64,000 nt of DNA from Desmonostoc geniculatum HA4340-LM1. GTDB taxonomy: Bacteria; Cyanobacteriota; Cyanobacteriia; Cyanobacteriales; Nostocaceae. Position numbers and translations under genes: made by a program. This document shows, piece after piece, positions 8,892 to 17,384 of this stretch (position 1 is its first letter; each line of letters begins with the position of its first letter). Location: assembly GCA_019359545.1 (NCBI GenBank), contig JAHHHB010000017.1:25844-89843 (forward strand). The letters run 5' to 3'. Below the pieces are notes generated by a model. It was given only the letters and a program-made list of their open reading frames with translations, was not told where the DNA came from and searched no databases.

Positions 8892-9935
8892 GTGGGTCTT
8901 TTCAGGAACTTTCGCACATCGTGGGATATGGGTATCGACCTCGGTACCGCTAATACCCTTGTTTATGTATCTGGTAAAGGTATAGTACTGCAAGAACCTT
9001 CAGTGGTTGCCATCGATCAAAATGAAAAGGTAGCCTTGGCTGTTGGAGAAGAAGCCAAGAAAATGCTTGGTCGGACGCCTGGAAATGTGATTGCTCTCCG
9101 CCCCCTGCGTGATGGTGTAATCGCTGATTTCGAGGTGGCCGAGCTGATGCTCAAAAGCTTTATTCAACGTGTAAATGAAGGTAGATCCCTGATTTTGCCC
9201 AGGATTGTCATTGGCATTCCCAGTGGCGTCACAGGAGTAGAAAGGCGGGCTGTGATGGATGCAGCTCAACAAGCCGGAGCAAGAGAAGTTTACTTAATTG
9301 ATGAGCCTGTAGCAGCGGCAATTGGTGCAGGACTACCTGTTACTGAGCCTACTGGTAACATGATCATTGATATTGGGGGTGGCACAACAGAAGTTGCAGT
9401 GCTGAGTCTTCAAGGTACGGTAATCAGCGAATCAGTACGCATTGCCGGGGATGAATTAACTGAAGCGATCGTTCAGTATCTCAAGAAAATGCACAACTTA
9501 GTGATTGGTGAACGCACTGCCGAGGAGATCAAAATTCGCCTTGGCTCTGCCTATCCCACTAACGATGATAACGATGCCATGATGGAAGTCCGGGGCTTAC
9601 ACTTACTTTCTGGTCTGCCACGAACTGTAACAATCAAAAGCCCAGAAATCCGTGAAAGTATGTTGGAACCGTTATCGGTAATTATAGAAGCTGTGAAGCG
9701 GACATTAGAACGCACGCCTCCAGAACTAGCAGCAGACATTATTGACAGAGGTATTATGCTGGCTGGTGGTGGCGCTTTGCTCAAAGGCATAGATACCCTG
9801 ATTAGCCATGAAACAGGGATTGTGACCCACATTGCCGCCGATCCTTTAAGCTGTGTTGTGCTGGGGACAGGTCGTGTGTTAGAAAACTTTAAGCAAATGG
9901 AACGAGTTTTCAGCGCTCGCTCTCGCAATATGTAG
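8892..9935 (+). CDS. mreB: Rod shape-determining actin homolog MreB
   Basis: 347-residue bacterial actin. Phosphate-1 loop DLGTANTLVYV (about residues 17-27), phosphate-2 loop DIGGGTTEVAVLS (about 159-171) and adenosine loop LAGGGALLKG (about 291-300) are intact, and the N-terminus LFRNFRTSWDMGID contains the usual short hydrophobic stretch. MreB filaments at the cytoplasmic face of the inner membrane position peptidoglycan elongation enzymes and set cell shape; in Anabaena loss of mreBCD rounds the cells. The start is GTG at 8892. It is the first gene of the conserved mreB-mreC-mreD operon. Confidence 0.97.
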   Translation: MGLFRNFRTSWDMGIDLGTANTLVYVSGKGIVLQEPSVVAIDQNEKVALAVGEEAKKMLGRTPGNVIALRPLRDGVIADFEVAELMLKSFIQRVNEGRSLILPRIVIGIPSGVTGVERRAVMDAAQQAGAREVYLIDEPVAAAIGAGLPVTEPTGNMIIDIGGGTTEVAVLSLQGTVISESVRIAGDELTEAIVQYLKKMHNLVIGERTAEEIKIRLGSAYPTNDDNDAMMEVRGLHLLSGLPRTVTIKSPEIRESMLEPLSVIIEAVKRTLERTPPELAADIIDRGIMLAGGGALLKGIDTLISHETGIVTHIAADPLSCVVLGTGRVLENFKQMERVFSARSRNM

Positions 9936-9951
9936 CGAAAAAATATCAAAC

Positions 9952-10008
9952 TTGAGTTCTATTTGAGTTCTATTTGGGTTCTATATAAATAGAATCCGGG
10001 TAGAACTT
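9952..10008 (+). repeat. Tandem gagttctatt repeats in mreB-mreC spacer
   Basis: Three direct copies of ttgagttctat/ttgggttctat followed by an inverted copy (atagaatcc...agaactt), centred on ttctatataaatagaa, which is a short hairpin. It sits in the 99-base gap between mreB and mreC, so it could be an internal processing site or a promoter for mreCD. The function is inference. Confidence 0.6.
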
Positions 10009-10034
10009 AATTTATTAAGTATACAAAGGTATAT

Positions 10035-10835
10035 ATGGTGACAGTACGGCGTTGGTGGGATCATAAAGGATTACAAATCGGGTTGCTAGCTGTAGTAGCT
10101 GGTAGTGTTTGGATATTGCGACAGACTCAAGGTGAGTTGGTGCTTGAGACGTACTATACAATTACCCGTCCGTTGCAGATGTTGCAGTCAGGGCCAACTC
10201 CAGAAGAACGCCTCAGAGATGCGCGGGTATTAGAGTTGCAAACTCGTATAGTAGATTTGGAAAGTGAGAAGAAAAAGTTACAAAATTTATTGGGCTATGT
10301 GGAAAAAGAGCCACTGGCATCAAGGCCAATTCCAGCGCGGGTGGTGGGACGTAGTGCTGACCAGTGGTGGCAACAGGTTACCTTGAATCGGGGTGCTAAT
10401 TCGGGGATTCAGGAAGGCTATGTAGTCAAGGCCGATGGGGGATTGGTCGGTTTAGTACAAAGTGTAACTCCCAACACTAGCCGCGTGTTGTTAATCAGTG
10501 ACCTCAAGAGTCAAGTAGGTGTCACAATTAGCCGCACGGCTGCTAAAGGTGTTTTGCGAGGAGATTCTTCTGCGGATGCTGTGCTGGAGTTTTATGAAAA
10601 AGTTCCAAATGCGAAGGTAGGAGATTTAGTTTCGACATCTACTTATAGTCAAAAATTCCCATCAGGCTTGGCAGTAGGACGAATCAAATCACTGAATTTA
10701 AAGAAACTCCCAGCCTCAGTCGCAAAAGTTGAGCTTTTTCCGCCAATTCGTTTTCTAGATTGGGTAGCAGTCTATCCAAAGCTAGAAAACCAAGATTTGG
10801 AAACCCAAAAGTCGCCAGATCAAAAGTCTAAGTAA
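10035..10835 (+). CDS. mreC: Rod shape-determining protein MreC
   Basis: 266-residue bitopic membrane protein. A short cytoplasmic N-terminus is followed by one transmembrane helix (about residues 13-28, LQIGLLAVVAGSVWIL), a coiled coil (about 58-92, LELQTRIVDLESEKKKLQNL) and the periplasmic beta-domain (VTLNRGANSGIQEGYVVKADGGLVG, VLLISDLKSQVGVTISR). MreC bridges cytoplasmic MreB and the periplasmic elongation machinery (PBP2, RodA, MreD). It lies 99 bases after mreB and 25 bases before mreD, in one transcription unit. Length and architecture match the family. Confidence 0.95.
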   Translation: MVTVRRWWDHKGLQIGLLAVVAGSVWILRQTQGELVLETYYTITRPLQMLQSGPTPEERLRDARVLELQTRIVDLESEKKKLQNLLGYVEKEPLASRPIPARVVGRSADQWWQQVTLNRGANSGIQEGYVVKADGGLVGLVQSVTPNTSRVLLISDLKSQVGVTISRTAAKGVLRGDSSADAVLEFYEKVPNAKVGDLVSTSTYSQKFPSGLAVGRIKSLNLKKLPASVAKVELFPPIRFLDWVAVYPKLENQDLETQKSPDQKSK

Positions 10836-10860
10836 ATTCTTCGATAAAATCCACAGAAAA

Positions 10861-11496
10861 ATGAAGATTCCTGCATTTGTTGGCAGCAGACAAAAAAAGC
10901 CAAAATCGCCAAAGCGAAAATTGAAAATCCAAATCCCGCCGCTTTCTCGTTGGCATCCTGCTGTACGTAAGTTGACGGGTTGGATGATAACGGTTGGGTC
11001 TGTGCTGCTATGTTTATTGTTGTTGCCAACCCGCTTTCCAGGTATGGAATTATTGGGAATTGGACCAAACTGGCTGTTAATTTGGGTGGTGGCTTGGAGT
11101 GTGAAGCGCACAATGTTTGCGGGAGCGTTGGCAGGTATAATTTTGGGGCTACTTCAAGATGGAATGACATCACCTTACCCTACTCATGCCCTCAGTTTAG
11201 GTATAGTGGGATTTCTGACTGGTTTACTCCAGAAACAGCGCTTCATGGAAGAGGATTTTATTTCTATTGCTGTAATTGTCTTTGTGATGGCAGTTTTGGG
11301 AGAAACTATCTTTGGGTTGCAATTAAGTTTTACTGGCGATGCCCACGGCGGGCACAGTCTACGCCAAGTCGGAGATATTTGGACATATTATCAACGTGTC
11401 GCTCTTGCTTCTGCGATTCTTAGTAGTCTCTGGGGACCTGTGGTTTATTATCCCCTGAATCTTTGGTGGCAGCGGATGAAATTATTGGAGCAATAG
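10861..11496 (+). CDS. mreD: Rod shape-determining protein MreD
   Basis: 211-residue integral membrane protein. A basic N-terminal extension (residues 1-50, rich in Lys/Pro) is longer than in E. coli MreD. Then come about five hydrophobic segments: WMITVGSVLLCLLLLPTR, LIWVVAWSVKR, LAGIILGLLQDGMTS, FISIAVIVFVMAVLGETIF and ASAILSSLWGPVVYYPLNLW. The GLLQDGMTSPYPTHALSLGI stretch is the family's typical core. It completes the MreBCD elongasome scaffold. The operon ends here, with a convergent MOSC gene 30 bases away. Confidence 0.92.
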   Translation: MKIPAFVGSRQKKPKSPKRKLKIQIPPLSRWHPAVRKLTGWMITVGSVLLCLLLLPTRFPGMELLGIGPNWLLIWVVAWSVKRTMFAGALAGIILGLLQDGMTSPYPTHALSLGIVGFLTGLLQKQRFMEEDFISIAVIVFVMAVLGETIFGLQLSFTGDAHGGHSLRQVGDIWTYYQRVALASAILSSLWGPVVYYPLNLWWQRMKLLEQ

Positions 11497-11526
11497 TTGA
11501 TGAGGGGAGTATCAAAACCCCATAGC

Positions 11527-12168
11527 TTAATGCTCTGGTTCGATTTGCTGTTGGAAGTAAGTTCGCAAACCATCTGCCAAAGCTGGAACCTGAACAGCGC
11601 GACGCACTAAATTTTCATCGGCTTCACGCACGTAGATTTGTACAATATCGGCAACTGTGACATTGTTTTCATCCCGACTCACTAGTTCGATCTCATCTCC
11701 TACACCAATTTCACCTTCTTGGACTACTGAAAAGTAAATGCCACTTAAACGGCTGTTGAGAAACCGTTTAACCATATCATCGCGCCCAAACTTGAGATTG
11801 AGCTTGAAGCAGGGAAACCGGGGCTGCGTCACCATCACAACAGCCGAGCCAATACGAAAGCGATCGCCAATATTGACTTCCGTTTCCGACAAGCCCTCAA
11901 TCGTTAGGTTTTCGCCAAACGCACCCCAAGGCAAGTCCTCATCTGGTAATTCCTGCCGCCAGTAAGCGTAATGCTCCATTGGATAAGCGTAAACCGCTTT
12001 TTCGGCACCCCCGTGAACGGTCAAATCTGCCTGTCTATCTCCATCTAGATTGAGCGATCGCAGCATTACTCTTCCATTCACGGGCTGCTTAAAAATGCTA
12101 GTTGTGACAGACTTTCTCTTCCAACTCACTTCACGCGGCAGTCCAACGCAAACAGAAATCAATTTCAT
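11527..12168 (-). CDS. MOSC domain protein (YiiM-like)
   Basis: 213-residue protein with a MOSC domain (about residues 10-155) and a C-terminal three-helix (3-alpha) domain. Typical motifs are LDGDRQADLTVHGGAEKAVYA, WGAFGENLTIEGLSE, GDRFRIGSAVVMVTQPRFPC (containing the conserved Cys expected to bind the molybdenum cofactor) and MVKRFLNSRLSGIYFSV. YiiM in E. coli reduces N-hydroxylated purines using molybdopterin. By homology this is a small molybdoenzyme acting in detoxification of N-hydroxylated compounds; the exact substrate here is unknown. It is convergent with mreD. Confidence 0.85.
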   Translation of the reverse strand: MKLISVCVGLPREVSWKRKSVTTSIFKQPVNGRVMLRSLNLDGDRQADLTVHGGAEKAVYAYPMEHYAYWRQELPDEDLPWGAFGENLTIEGLSETEVNIGDRFRIGSAVVMVTQPRFPCFKLNLKFGRDDMVKRFLNSRLSGIYFSVVQEGEIGVGDEIELVSRDENNVTVADIVQIYVREADENLVRRAVQVPALADGLRTYFQQQIEPEH

Positions 12169-12222
12169 AGAGCAACCTCAATAGTACTTAGGAGCAGACG
12201 AAGCCCATTTAGATTTGGGATG

Positions 12223-12247
12223 ATATCATGTCCGGTTGAAGACTTAT
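12223..12247. repeat. Single MITE end at the rbsK stop codon
   Basis: Twenty-five bases beginning atatcatgtccggttgaaga are identical to the left end of the small element at 15694-15821. Here only one end is present and the ribokinase stop codon (12244-12246) lies inside it, so the repeat supplies the end of the coding frame. Confidence 0.7.
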
Positions 12248-13158
12248 TCCTTGAGAAAAGCATCAAACATCAACCTATGTGGTAGTGAAGTTTGTGCGCC
12301 TGGTTTTGTGGCGGCTAAAGCACCTGCAACTGCACCCCAAACAACTCCCTGATGTAAGGACATTCCTTCAAAAAGTGCCGCTGCTAAACCGCCATTAAAA
12401 GCGTCGCCAGCAGCTACTGTGTCAACTACATCAACTGGAAATGCGGGTACAAAAAACTTTTCTTGGGCAGTTGCACAAAAAACACCCTTAGCACCGAGTT
12501 TGACGATCGCACATTTCACTCCCCGTTGCAATAAAATCTCAGTTGCCTTGGCTGCTGTTTGCTCTCCATCCACAGCAAAACCCACCAACTGCCCAGCCTC
12601 CACTTCATTGGGTGTGATAATGTCTACCAATGGATAAAGTTCAGCAGGTAAATCAGATTGTGCCGGTGCCGGATCAAGAATGACTTTGATGTTTGCGTTT
12701 CTGGCTGCTTTAGCTGCTGCAACCACCGCAGAAATCGGAATTTCTAATTGTAAAAGTAGTGCTGTAGCTTCTGGTAATAAGTTTGATAACCGTTGCACAT
12801 CTTCCTGATTGACGCGTCCATTTGCACCAGGAATCACAACAATTTGATTTTCTCCAGTATGACTAACGGTGATAATGGCGACTCCAGAACTAACAGTTTC
12901 ATCAACAAAAACATTGTTTGTCTGCACGCCAGATGCTTGCAAATTTTTGAGAAGTTCGACACCAAAATTGTCTGCACCAACACGCCCCACCATTTGCACA
13001 GGAATTCCCAATCTAGCGAGTGCTACAGCTTGATTGGCTCCTTTTCCTCCCGAAACTTGAAAAAAGTTTTCTCCGAGTAAGGTTTCTCCGCCAACAGGTA
13101 AGCGGGGTGCTGTGGCTACCAAGTCTATATTGATGCTGCCAAAAACGATAATGGTCAT
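12244..13158 (-). CDS. rbsK: Ribokinase (PfkB family)
   Basis: 304-residue PfkB-family sugar kinase that phosphorylates D-ribose at C5 with ATP. The N-terminal signature GSINIDLVATAPRLPVGGET and the GGKGANQAVALARLG substrate segment are present. The catalytic signature DTVAAGDAFNGGLAAAL contains the base Asp and the anion-hole glycines. Length matches E. coli RbsK (309). Start ATG at 13158. No ribose transporter or other pentose genes lie alongside. The stop codon is inside a truncated interspersed repeat, so the last few residues may differ from those of relatives. Confidence 0.92.
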   Translation of the reverse strand: MTIIVFGSINIDLVATAPRLPVGGETLLGENFFQVSGGKGANQAVALARLGIPVQMVGRVGADNFGVELLKNLQASGVQTNNVFVDETVSSGVAIITVSHTGENQIVVIPGANGRVNQEDVQRLSNLLPEATALLLQLEIPISAVVAAAKAARNANIKVILDPAPAQSDLPAELYPLVDIITPNEVEAGQLVGFAVDGEQTAAKATEILLQRGVKCAIVKLGAKGVFCATAQEKFFVPAFPVDVVDTVAAGDAFNGGLAAALFEGMSLHQGVVWGAVAGALAATKPGAQTSLPHRLMFDAFLKE

Positions 13159-13271
13159 GCTGATTTTTGTTTAGCTTACAAGTTATTTAGCATCATAGTA
13201 AAGGATGCGATCGCAGTGCTTAAAACTACCAAACATCTCTATATTTTTCATAATTATTAGCACTATTTAGC

Positions 13272-13634
13272 CTACAGTTTCAGATATTGACGCAAAATGC
13301 TTTGTACCTGTTCTAGTAGTTCTGCTTCTAGTTCGCCCAATCGTTGAATCAAACGCATTTTGTCAAAGGTCATTGGTTCAACACATACCAAAAGACTATC
13401 TACAGACAGCCCATTTTGTGCTGATGAAGGTACTGCAACCACCGCAGGCGAAATCCGAGAATCATCTGGTCGTGCTGATGTAAAAGGTAAAACGGTCACC
13501 TTGGTTCGTTGGGCATTAAATACAGTACCAGAAACTACCAATGCTGGCCGTGTTTTACGAATTTCAGTGCCTAAAGATGGATCAAAAGTTACGATCCAGA
13601 TGCTTCCCAGTCGGTAATCGCCGCGTTCTGCCAT
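13272..13634 (-). CDS. MazF/PemK-type endoribonuclease toxin
   Basis: 120-residue toxin of the MazF/PemK/CcdB fold. Motifs seen: GDYRLGSIWIVTFDPSLGTEIRKTRPALVVSG (split here by the usual G-x-E-I-x-K-x-R-P-x-L-V-V pattern, residues ~5-37), TVLPFTSA (48-55) and LLVCVEPMTFDKMRL (81-95). MazF enzymes cut mRNA at short specific sequences and arrest growth when not bound by antitoxin. The ATG at 13632-13634 lies inside the end of the upstream antitoxin gene (46-base overlap), the normal antitoxin-then-toxin order with translational coupling. Confidence 0.9.
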   Translation of the reverse strand: MAERGDYRLGSIWIVTFDPSLGTEIRKTRPALVVSGTVFNAQRTKVTVLPFTSARPDDSRISPAVVAVPSSAQNGLSVDSLLVCVEPMTFDKMRLIQRLGELEAELLEQVQSILRQYLKL

Positions 13635-13813
13635 TCACTCTCCCAACCTAATTCCAATTCATCCACTAGCGAACAAGCTATTGCTAGTGCGGTATCTTCT
13701 TGTTGCTCCTGCCATTGTTTCAAAAGATTTTCAATCAAGGCACTGCGGTTTTGTACTTTTTGATCGATGTAAATCAGTAATTCATCTGGCAGCGAAATAG
13801 AGATTTTAGCCAT
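13589..13813 (-). CDS. Ribbon-helix-helix antitoxin (MazE-like)
   Basis: 74-residue protein beginning MAKISISLPDELLIYIDQKV, the standard ribbon-helix-helix (CopG/Arc type) DNA-binding opening, followed by NRSALIENLLKQW and an acidic C-terminal half that should wrap the toxin. It lies directly upstream of and overlapping the MazF-type toxin. It should bind as a dimer to its own promoter just upstream (13814-13860) and repress the pair, more strongly when complexed with toxin. The toxin's ATG lies within its last 16 codons. Confidence 0.88.
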   Translation of the reverse strand: MAKISISLPDELLIYIDQKVQNRSALIENLLKQWQEQQEDTALAIACSLVDELELGWESEWQNAAITDWEASGS

Positions 13814-13881
13814 ATCCTACTTAAAATCATACTATGAGTAGTATAACCCTTGATCGTTAAAACTTAAGAATGCCTCAAAAT

Positions 13882-14014
13882 AGACCTCTTGCATAAATAA
13901 GTTTTTATCTCACCCAAAGGCGCAAAGGCGAGGCAGCGCGGTCTTGGGGGTTTCCCCCATGAGCGACTGCCGCGCAAAGAATAAGGTAAAAATAAGGATT
14001 TTTGCAAGAAGTCT
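13882..14014. mobile_element. MITE-like element with 16-bp imperfect inverted ends
   Basis: 133-bp element whose left end agacctcttgcataaa and right end tttttgcaagaagtct are inverted copies (14 of 16 match). The inside holds a palindromic GC-rich core (cttgggggtttcccccatg) and no gene. It lies between the toxin-antitoxin promoter and the FAD oxidoreductase gene. The ends are like those of short non-autonomous elements common in Nostoc genomes. No target duplication is obvious. Confidence 0.7.
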
Positions 14015-14132
14015 AATGCATAGTTTACCGCCGTAGGCATTGCCTTCTCTATCTCACCCACCAGCCGCCAACAAGTTATACTGCCAAATATCGCTTAACA
14101 AATCTTAAAAACCATCATTGCAAACATAGGAT

Positions 14133-15674
14133 ATGCAAAACACAGATGTAGTTGTCATCGGTAGCGGTATTGGCGGTTTAAGTTGTGCTGCTCTTTTGGC
14201 ACGATATGGCTTTGATGTGATTGTCTGCGAAAGTCATTCCATACCTGGTGGTGCCGCCCACGCTTTTGAGCGCAATGGTTTCAAGTTTGACTGTGGCCCG
14301 TCTCTCCACTCTGGACTGTCTTACAGTCCCTCTGCCAACCCCCTGCGGCAAGTCCTGGACGCCATTGGCTCTGAACTACCATGCGTCACCTACGATACTT
14401 GGGGTTGTTTTCTGCCAGAAGGTTATTTTGACACGTCTGTTGGGGCTGAGCAATTTTCTGAAGTGTTGATGAAATTGCGTGGTGGTAATGCTGTCGCCGA
14501 ATGGCAGGAACTCCAGCGGCTTATGGAACCACTGGCGAGTGCAGCAACGGCTATGTCACCGGCAGCATTACGCTTTGATTTGGGTGCAGTTCAAACTGTG
14601 GGACGATTTGCCCCTTCTCTACTAAAACATACTGGAAATATCATCAAGTTGACTGGCTCTTTCAGCCGGATTATGGATGGTGTTGTCAAAGACCAATTTA
14701 CGCAAAATTGGCTGAATTTGCTGTGTTTTCTGCTTTCGGGGCTGCCAGCAGATGGCACGATCGCCGCAGAGGTAGCATTTATGTTTGCTGACTGGTATAA
14801 AGCAGGGGCAATGCTTGACTATCCGATTGGTGGTAGTGGTGCTTTAGTTGACGCCCTTGTACAAGGATTGCAGCGTCACGGTGGTCAGATAAAACTAGGC
14901 GCACATGTCCAAGAAGTGCTGGTGGAAGGTAATCGGGCGGTGGGTGTGCGTTTGGGCGATCGCCAAGAAATCCGTGCCCGAAAAGCAGTAATTTCTAATG
15001 CATCGGTTTGGGACACGCTGAAGCTGTTACCAGAAAAGGCAGTATCAAAACACTTCCGCGCTCAAAGACAAGGGACGCCTGAGTGTGATAGTTTCATGCA
15101 TCTGCATTTGGGTATTGATGCCCAAGGATTACAAACAAATTTACAATGTCATTACGTCGTGGTGAATAATTGGGAACTGGGGGTAACAGCACCTCAAAAT
15201 GTGGTAGTGATATCAATTCCTTCAACTCTCGATTCATCCCTAGCACCACCAGGTAAGCATGTAATTCACGTTTATACTCCGGGGAATGAACCGTATGCTA
15301 TTTGGCAGGGGATGGATAGAAGAAGTGAAGAATATGCCGAACAAAAGCGATCGCGTGCAGAAGTAATGTGGCAAGCGCTACAGCGGATTATTCCAGATAT
15401 TCGCTCTCGTTGCGAAGTCACACTTGTTGGTACACCTCTAACTCACGAGCGTTTTCTGCGTCGTCACCAAGGTTCATATGGCCCAGCAATTGCGGCTGGT
15501 TCTGGTATATTTCCCGGCCCCAGCACTCCCCTACCAGGGCTATTGTGCTGTGGAGATTCGACATTTCCTGGTATTGGTTTACCAGCAGTCGCCGCTAGTG
15601 GGATGATTGCCGCCAATACCCTTGCACCTATTAACAAGCATTTAGAAATGCTTGAGGATATTAAGTGCATTTAA
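14133..15674 (+). CDS. FAD-dependent oxidoreductase, phytoene desaturase/carotene isomerase family
   Basis: 513-residue protein of the CrtI/CrtO/CrtISO/retinol-saturase superfamily. The dinucleotide-binding motif VVIGSGIGGLSCAALLARYG is at residues 5-24, with ESHSIPGGAAHAFERNG completing the FAD-ADP site. The mid-domain SNASVWDTLKLLP and the C-terminal FAD-ribityl motif CCGDSTFPGIGLPAVAASGM are typical. It probably oxidises, desaturates or isomerises a carotenoid or related polyene at the membrane. The divergence from CrtO, CrtISO and CrtD sequences I know is too great to name the substrate. The gene stands alone. Start ATG at 14133; no strong ribosome-binding site. Confidence 0.8.
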   Translation: MQNTDVVVIGSGIGGLSCAALLARYGFDVIVCESHSIPGGAAHAFERNGFKFDCGPSLHSGLSYSPSANPLRQVLDAIGSELPCVTYDTWGCFLPEGYFDTSVGAEQFSEVLMKLRGGNAVAEWQELQRLMEPLASAATAMSPAALRFDLGAVQTVGRFAPSLLKHTGNIIKLTGSFSRIMDGVVKDQFTQNWLNLLCFLLSGLPADGTIAAEVAFMFADWYKAGAMLDYPIGGSGALVDALVQGLQRHGGQIKLGAHVQEVLVEGNRAVGVRLGDRQEIRARKAVISNASVWDTLKLLPEKAVSKHFRAQRQGTPECDSFMHLHLGIDAQGLQTNLQCHYVVVNNWELGVTAPQNVVVISIPSTLDSSLAPPGKHVIHVYTPGNEPYAIWQGMDRRSEEYAEQKRSRAEVMWQALQRIIPDIRSRCEVTLVGTPLTHERFLRRHQGSYGPAIAAGSGIFPGPSTPLPGLLCCGDSTFPGIGLPAVAASGMIAANTLAPINKHLEMLEDIKCI

Positions 15675-15693
15675 AAAGGAGAATTCAGGAGTC

Positions 15694-15821
15694 ATATCAT
15701 GTCCGGTTGAAGACTTATCATTAAGGCAGCAGGGGGGCAGGGGGGCAGAGGAGCAGAGGGGAAGGGTTTTTGGTTTTCTGCATAGATTCGGGAATCATAA
15801 CTAATTAGCCGGACATGATAT
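15694..15821. mobile_element. MITE-like element with 13-bp perfect inverted ends
   Basis: 128-bp element bounded by atatcatgtccgg and its exact inverse ccggacatgatat. The interior contains a ggggggcaggggggcag-type G-rich STRR and no gene. The left 25 bases recur alone at 12223-12247. This suggests a non-autonomous transposable element family with at least one complete and one partial copy in the window. Confidence 0.75.
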
Positions 15822-15975
15822 CAGAATTCAGAATTCAGAATGAATATAGAATCAAGCGTGCTATGTATTTTTGATTTTTTGATTTTGTTCAAATTATAAA
15901 GCTTGAGTATCAAAGTCTTCTGAATCGTGAATTCTGACTTCTGACTTCTGAATTCTGACTCCTGACTCCCGAATT
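15822..15975. repeat. GAATTCAGAATTC / GAATTCTGACTTCTGA repeat block
   Basis: Direct gaattcagaattcaga repeats at the left and inverse gaattctgacttctga repeats at the right of a short AT-rich core, so the block can fold into a long hairpin. It immediately precedes the end of the leftward PEP-CTERM gene. Typical Nostoc interspersed repeat; it could act as a transcription stop. Confidence 0.65.
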
Positions 15976-16662
15976 CTAATAAATGCATTTATTTTTTTGA
16001 GTACAAAATCTCGCTGCTAACAAAGCCGCACCCGCAGCCAAAATCGCTAAGGTACTTCCAGGTTCGGGTATGGCAGCGACTTTAGCATCAATTCGTGCAG
16101 TTCCAGCAAACAAACCTGCCAAATTAGAGTTGCCAAGTCCTTGAGCAAACTCTGGAGAAATGAACAATTGAACATCAGCCAGAGTTAAAGTTAAATTATC
16201 TCGATCAAATATCACAGATTGGGGAGCGCTTAAATCAAACAAAATTGAATTTTGAGGAGAAATTGTGTCTCTTAAAACAAGTCCGCTGGCATTAGGAAGA
16301 GTACGTCCTGGAGCAAAACCAATTGAAAAGTTACCAACAGTAATTTGATCGTTGAAGGTAACGGTACCACTATGCTCGATTGTACCGAATAGTGGAGTAA
16401 AACCGCCTTCGTCGCTGAAGGTGAAGTTGGTAGCCGAGTCGATTTGAAACCCAACTAAATAATCGCTGGGTATTGGTGGGACTGTATCCTGAGTGCCTGT
16501 GATGATTAGCCCGATATTTCTGAGAATATTTTCGTGGTCGCGATCTATACTGGTGACTCCAGATTCCACTTTAAAAGTTGCAGCTTCTACTTGTATGGGT
16601 GCAATTGATATAAAAGCTGCTGTTGTACAACCAACAATTCCTGCAATATGGAAAAAACGCAT
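15976..16662 (-). CDS. PEP-CTERM sorting-domain protein
   Basis: 228-residue exported protein. A signal peptide (about residues 1-27, ending VEAAT) is followed by a beta-rich, Gly/Thr/Asn-containing body and a C-terminal PEP-CTERM tripartite signal: AIPEPGSTLAIL, hydrophobic AAGAALLAARF, then a short basic tail. PEP-CTERM proteins are processed by exosortase-type systems and end up at the envelope or in exopolysaccharide. The central sequence gives no enzyme family. No exosortase gene is nearby. Start ATG at 16662 with AGAGGATATAT upstream on the coding strand. Confidence 0.8.
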   Translation of the reverse strand: MRFFHIAGIVGCTTAAFISIAPIQVEAATFKVESGVTSIDRDHENILRNIGLIITGTQDTVPPIPSDYLVGFQIDSATNFTFSDEGGFTPLFGTIEHSGTVTFNDQITVGNFSIGFAPGRTLPNASGLVLRDTISPQNSILFDLSAPQSVIFDRDNLTLTLADVQLFISPEFAQGLGNSNLAGLFAGTARIDAKVAAIPEPGSTLAILAAGAALLAARFCTQKNKCIY

Positions 16663-17384
16663 ATATCCTCTTTATTTTCTGTGCCTAATTTTAGATAATT
16701 CAACGATTTTGTGTTGGAAATATTATTTAAAAAATTTAGATTGCATTTTCAAACTCAAGAGATTGTACTAAATTTTTGCATTTTAACTTTTTTTCCTAAT
16801 TTTTAAACTTTTTTGAGATTTTTGGCATTTTATATCTTCACTTTCCAATTAAAGTTTATTCCCTAACTAGATCAGCGTTTAACTGGCTGCTCAGAAGATG
16901 GATGAATAGATGTAATGATGAGTTTGCATCAAGATTAATAGATGCTTGCCCATTGTTTTTACAGAATACCATATTTTTTGAAAAGTCTATAATGGAATCC
17001 CCAATTTAATCTTATGAGTTGGCTCTTGCTGGTTAAATTTTACCCTGAAAAGAGGAAAATGATATGGTTTTTAAAGTTAAAATAAAGTTATCGTCAATTT
17101 AATAGCATATTGTAATTTGTCCAGTGCAAACTTGAAAGTTAATGACCTGGGTATAAATAAACATCACTAATTATAATTGAGTATAAAGCTTGATAAATAA
17201 GGCATTAGAAGTAATAACTTAGCAGAAGATAGTTATGTTTAATGATGTCCAATTACTATTATTTAGCTCTCAGCCTACTATTGTGATGTAATTAAAAATA
17301 AGTTTTAGCTTTCATTATTGAGAAGTTTAGGTTAAGAACTTAAGTGATATCTGACAGTTCAGTACTAGACCCATAAGACATAGG
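16663..17384. other. Long AT-rich intergenic region
   Basis: About 720 bases with no open frame that I would call a gene. It is strongly AT-rich, with no clear terminator or repeat. It precedes the structured RNA candidate at 17385-17655. Confidence 0.5.

Noticed and set aside
12223..12247. Terminator of rbsK
   Set aside because: The sequence is one arm of an interspersed repeat without the partner arm; it cannot fold as a hairpin alone.
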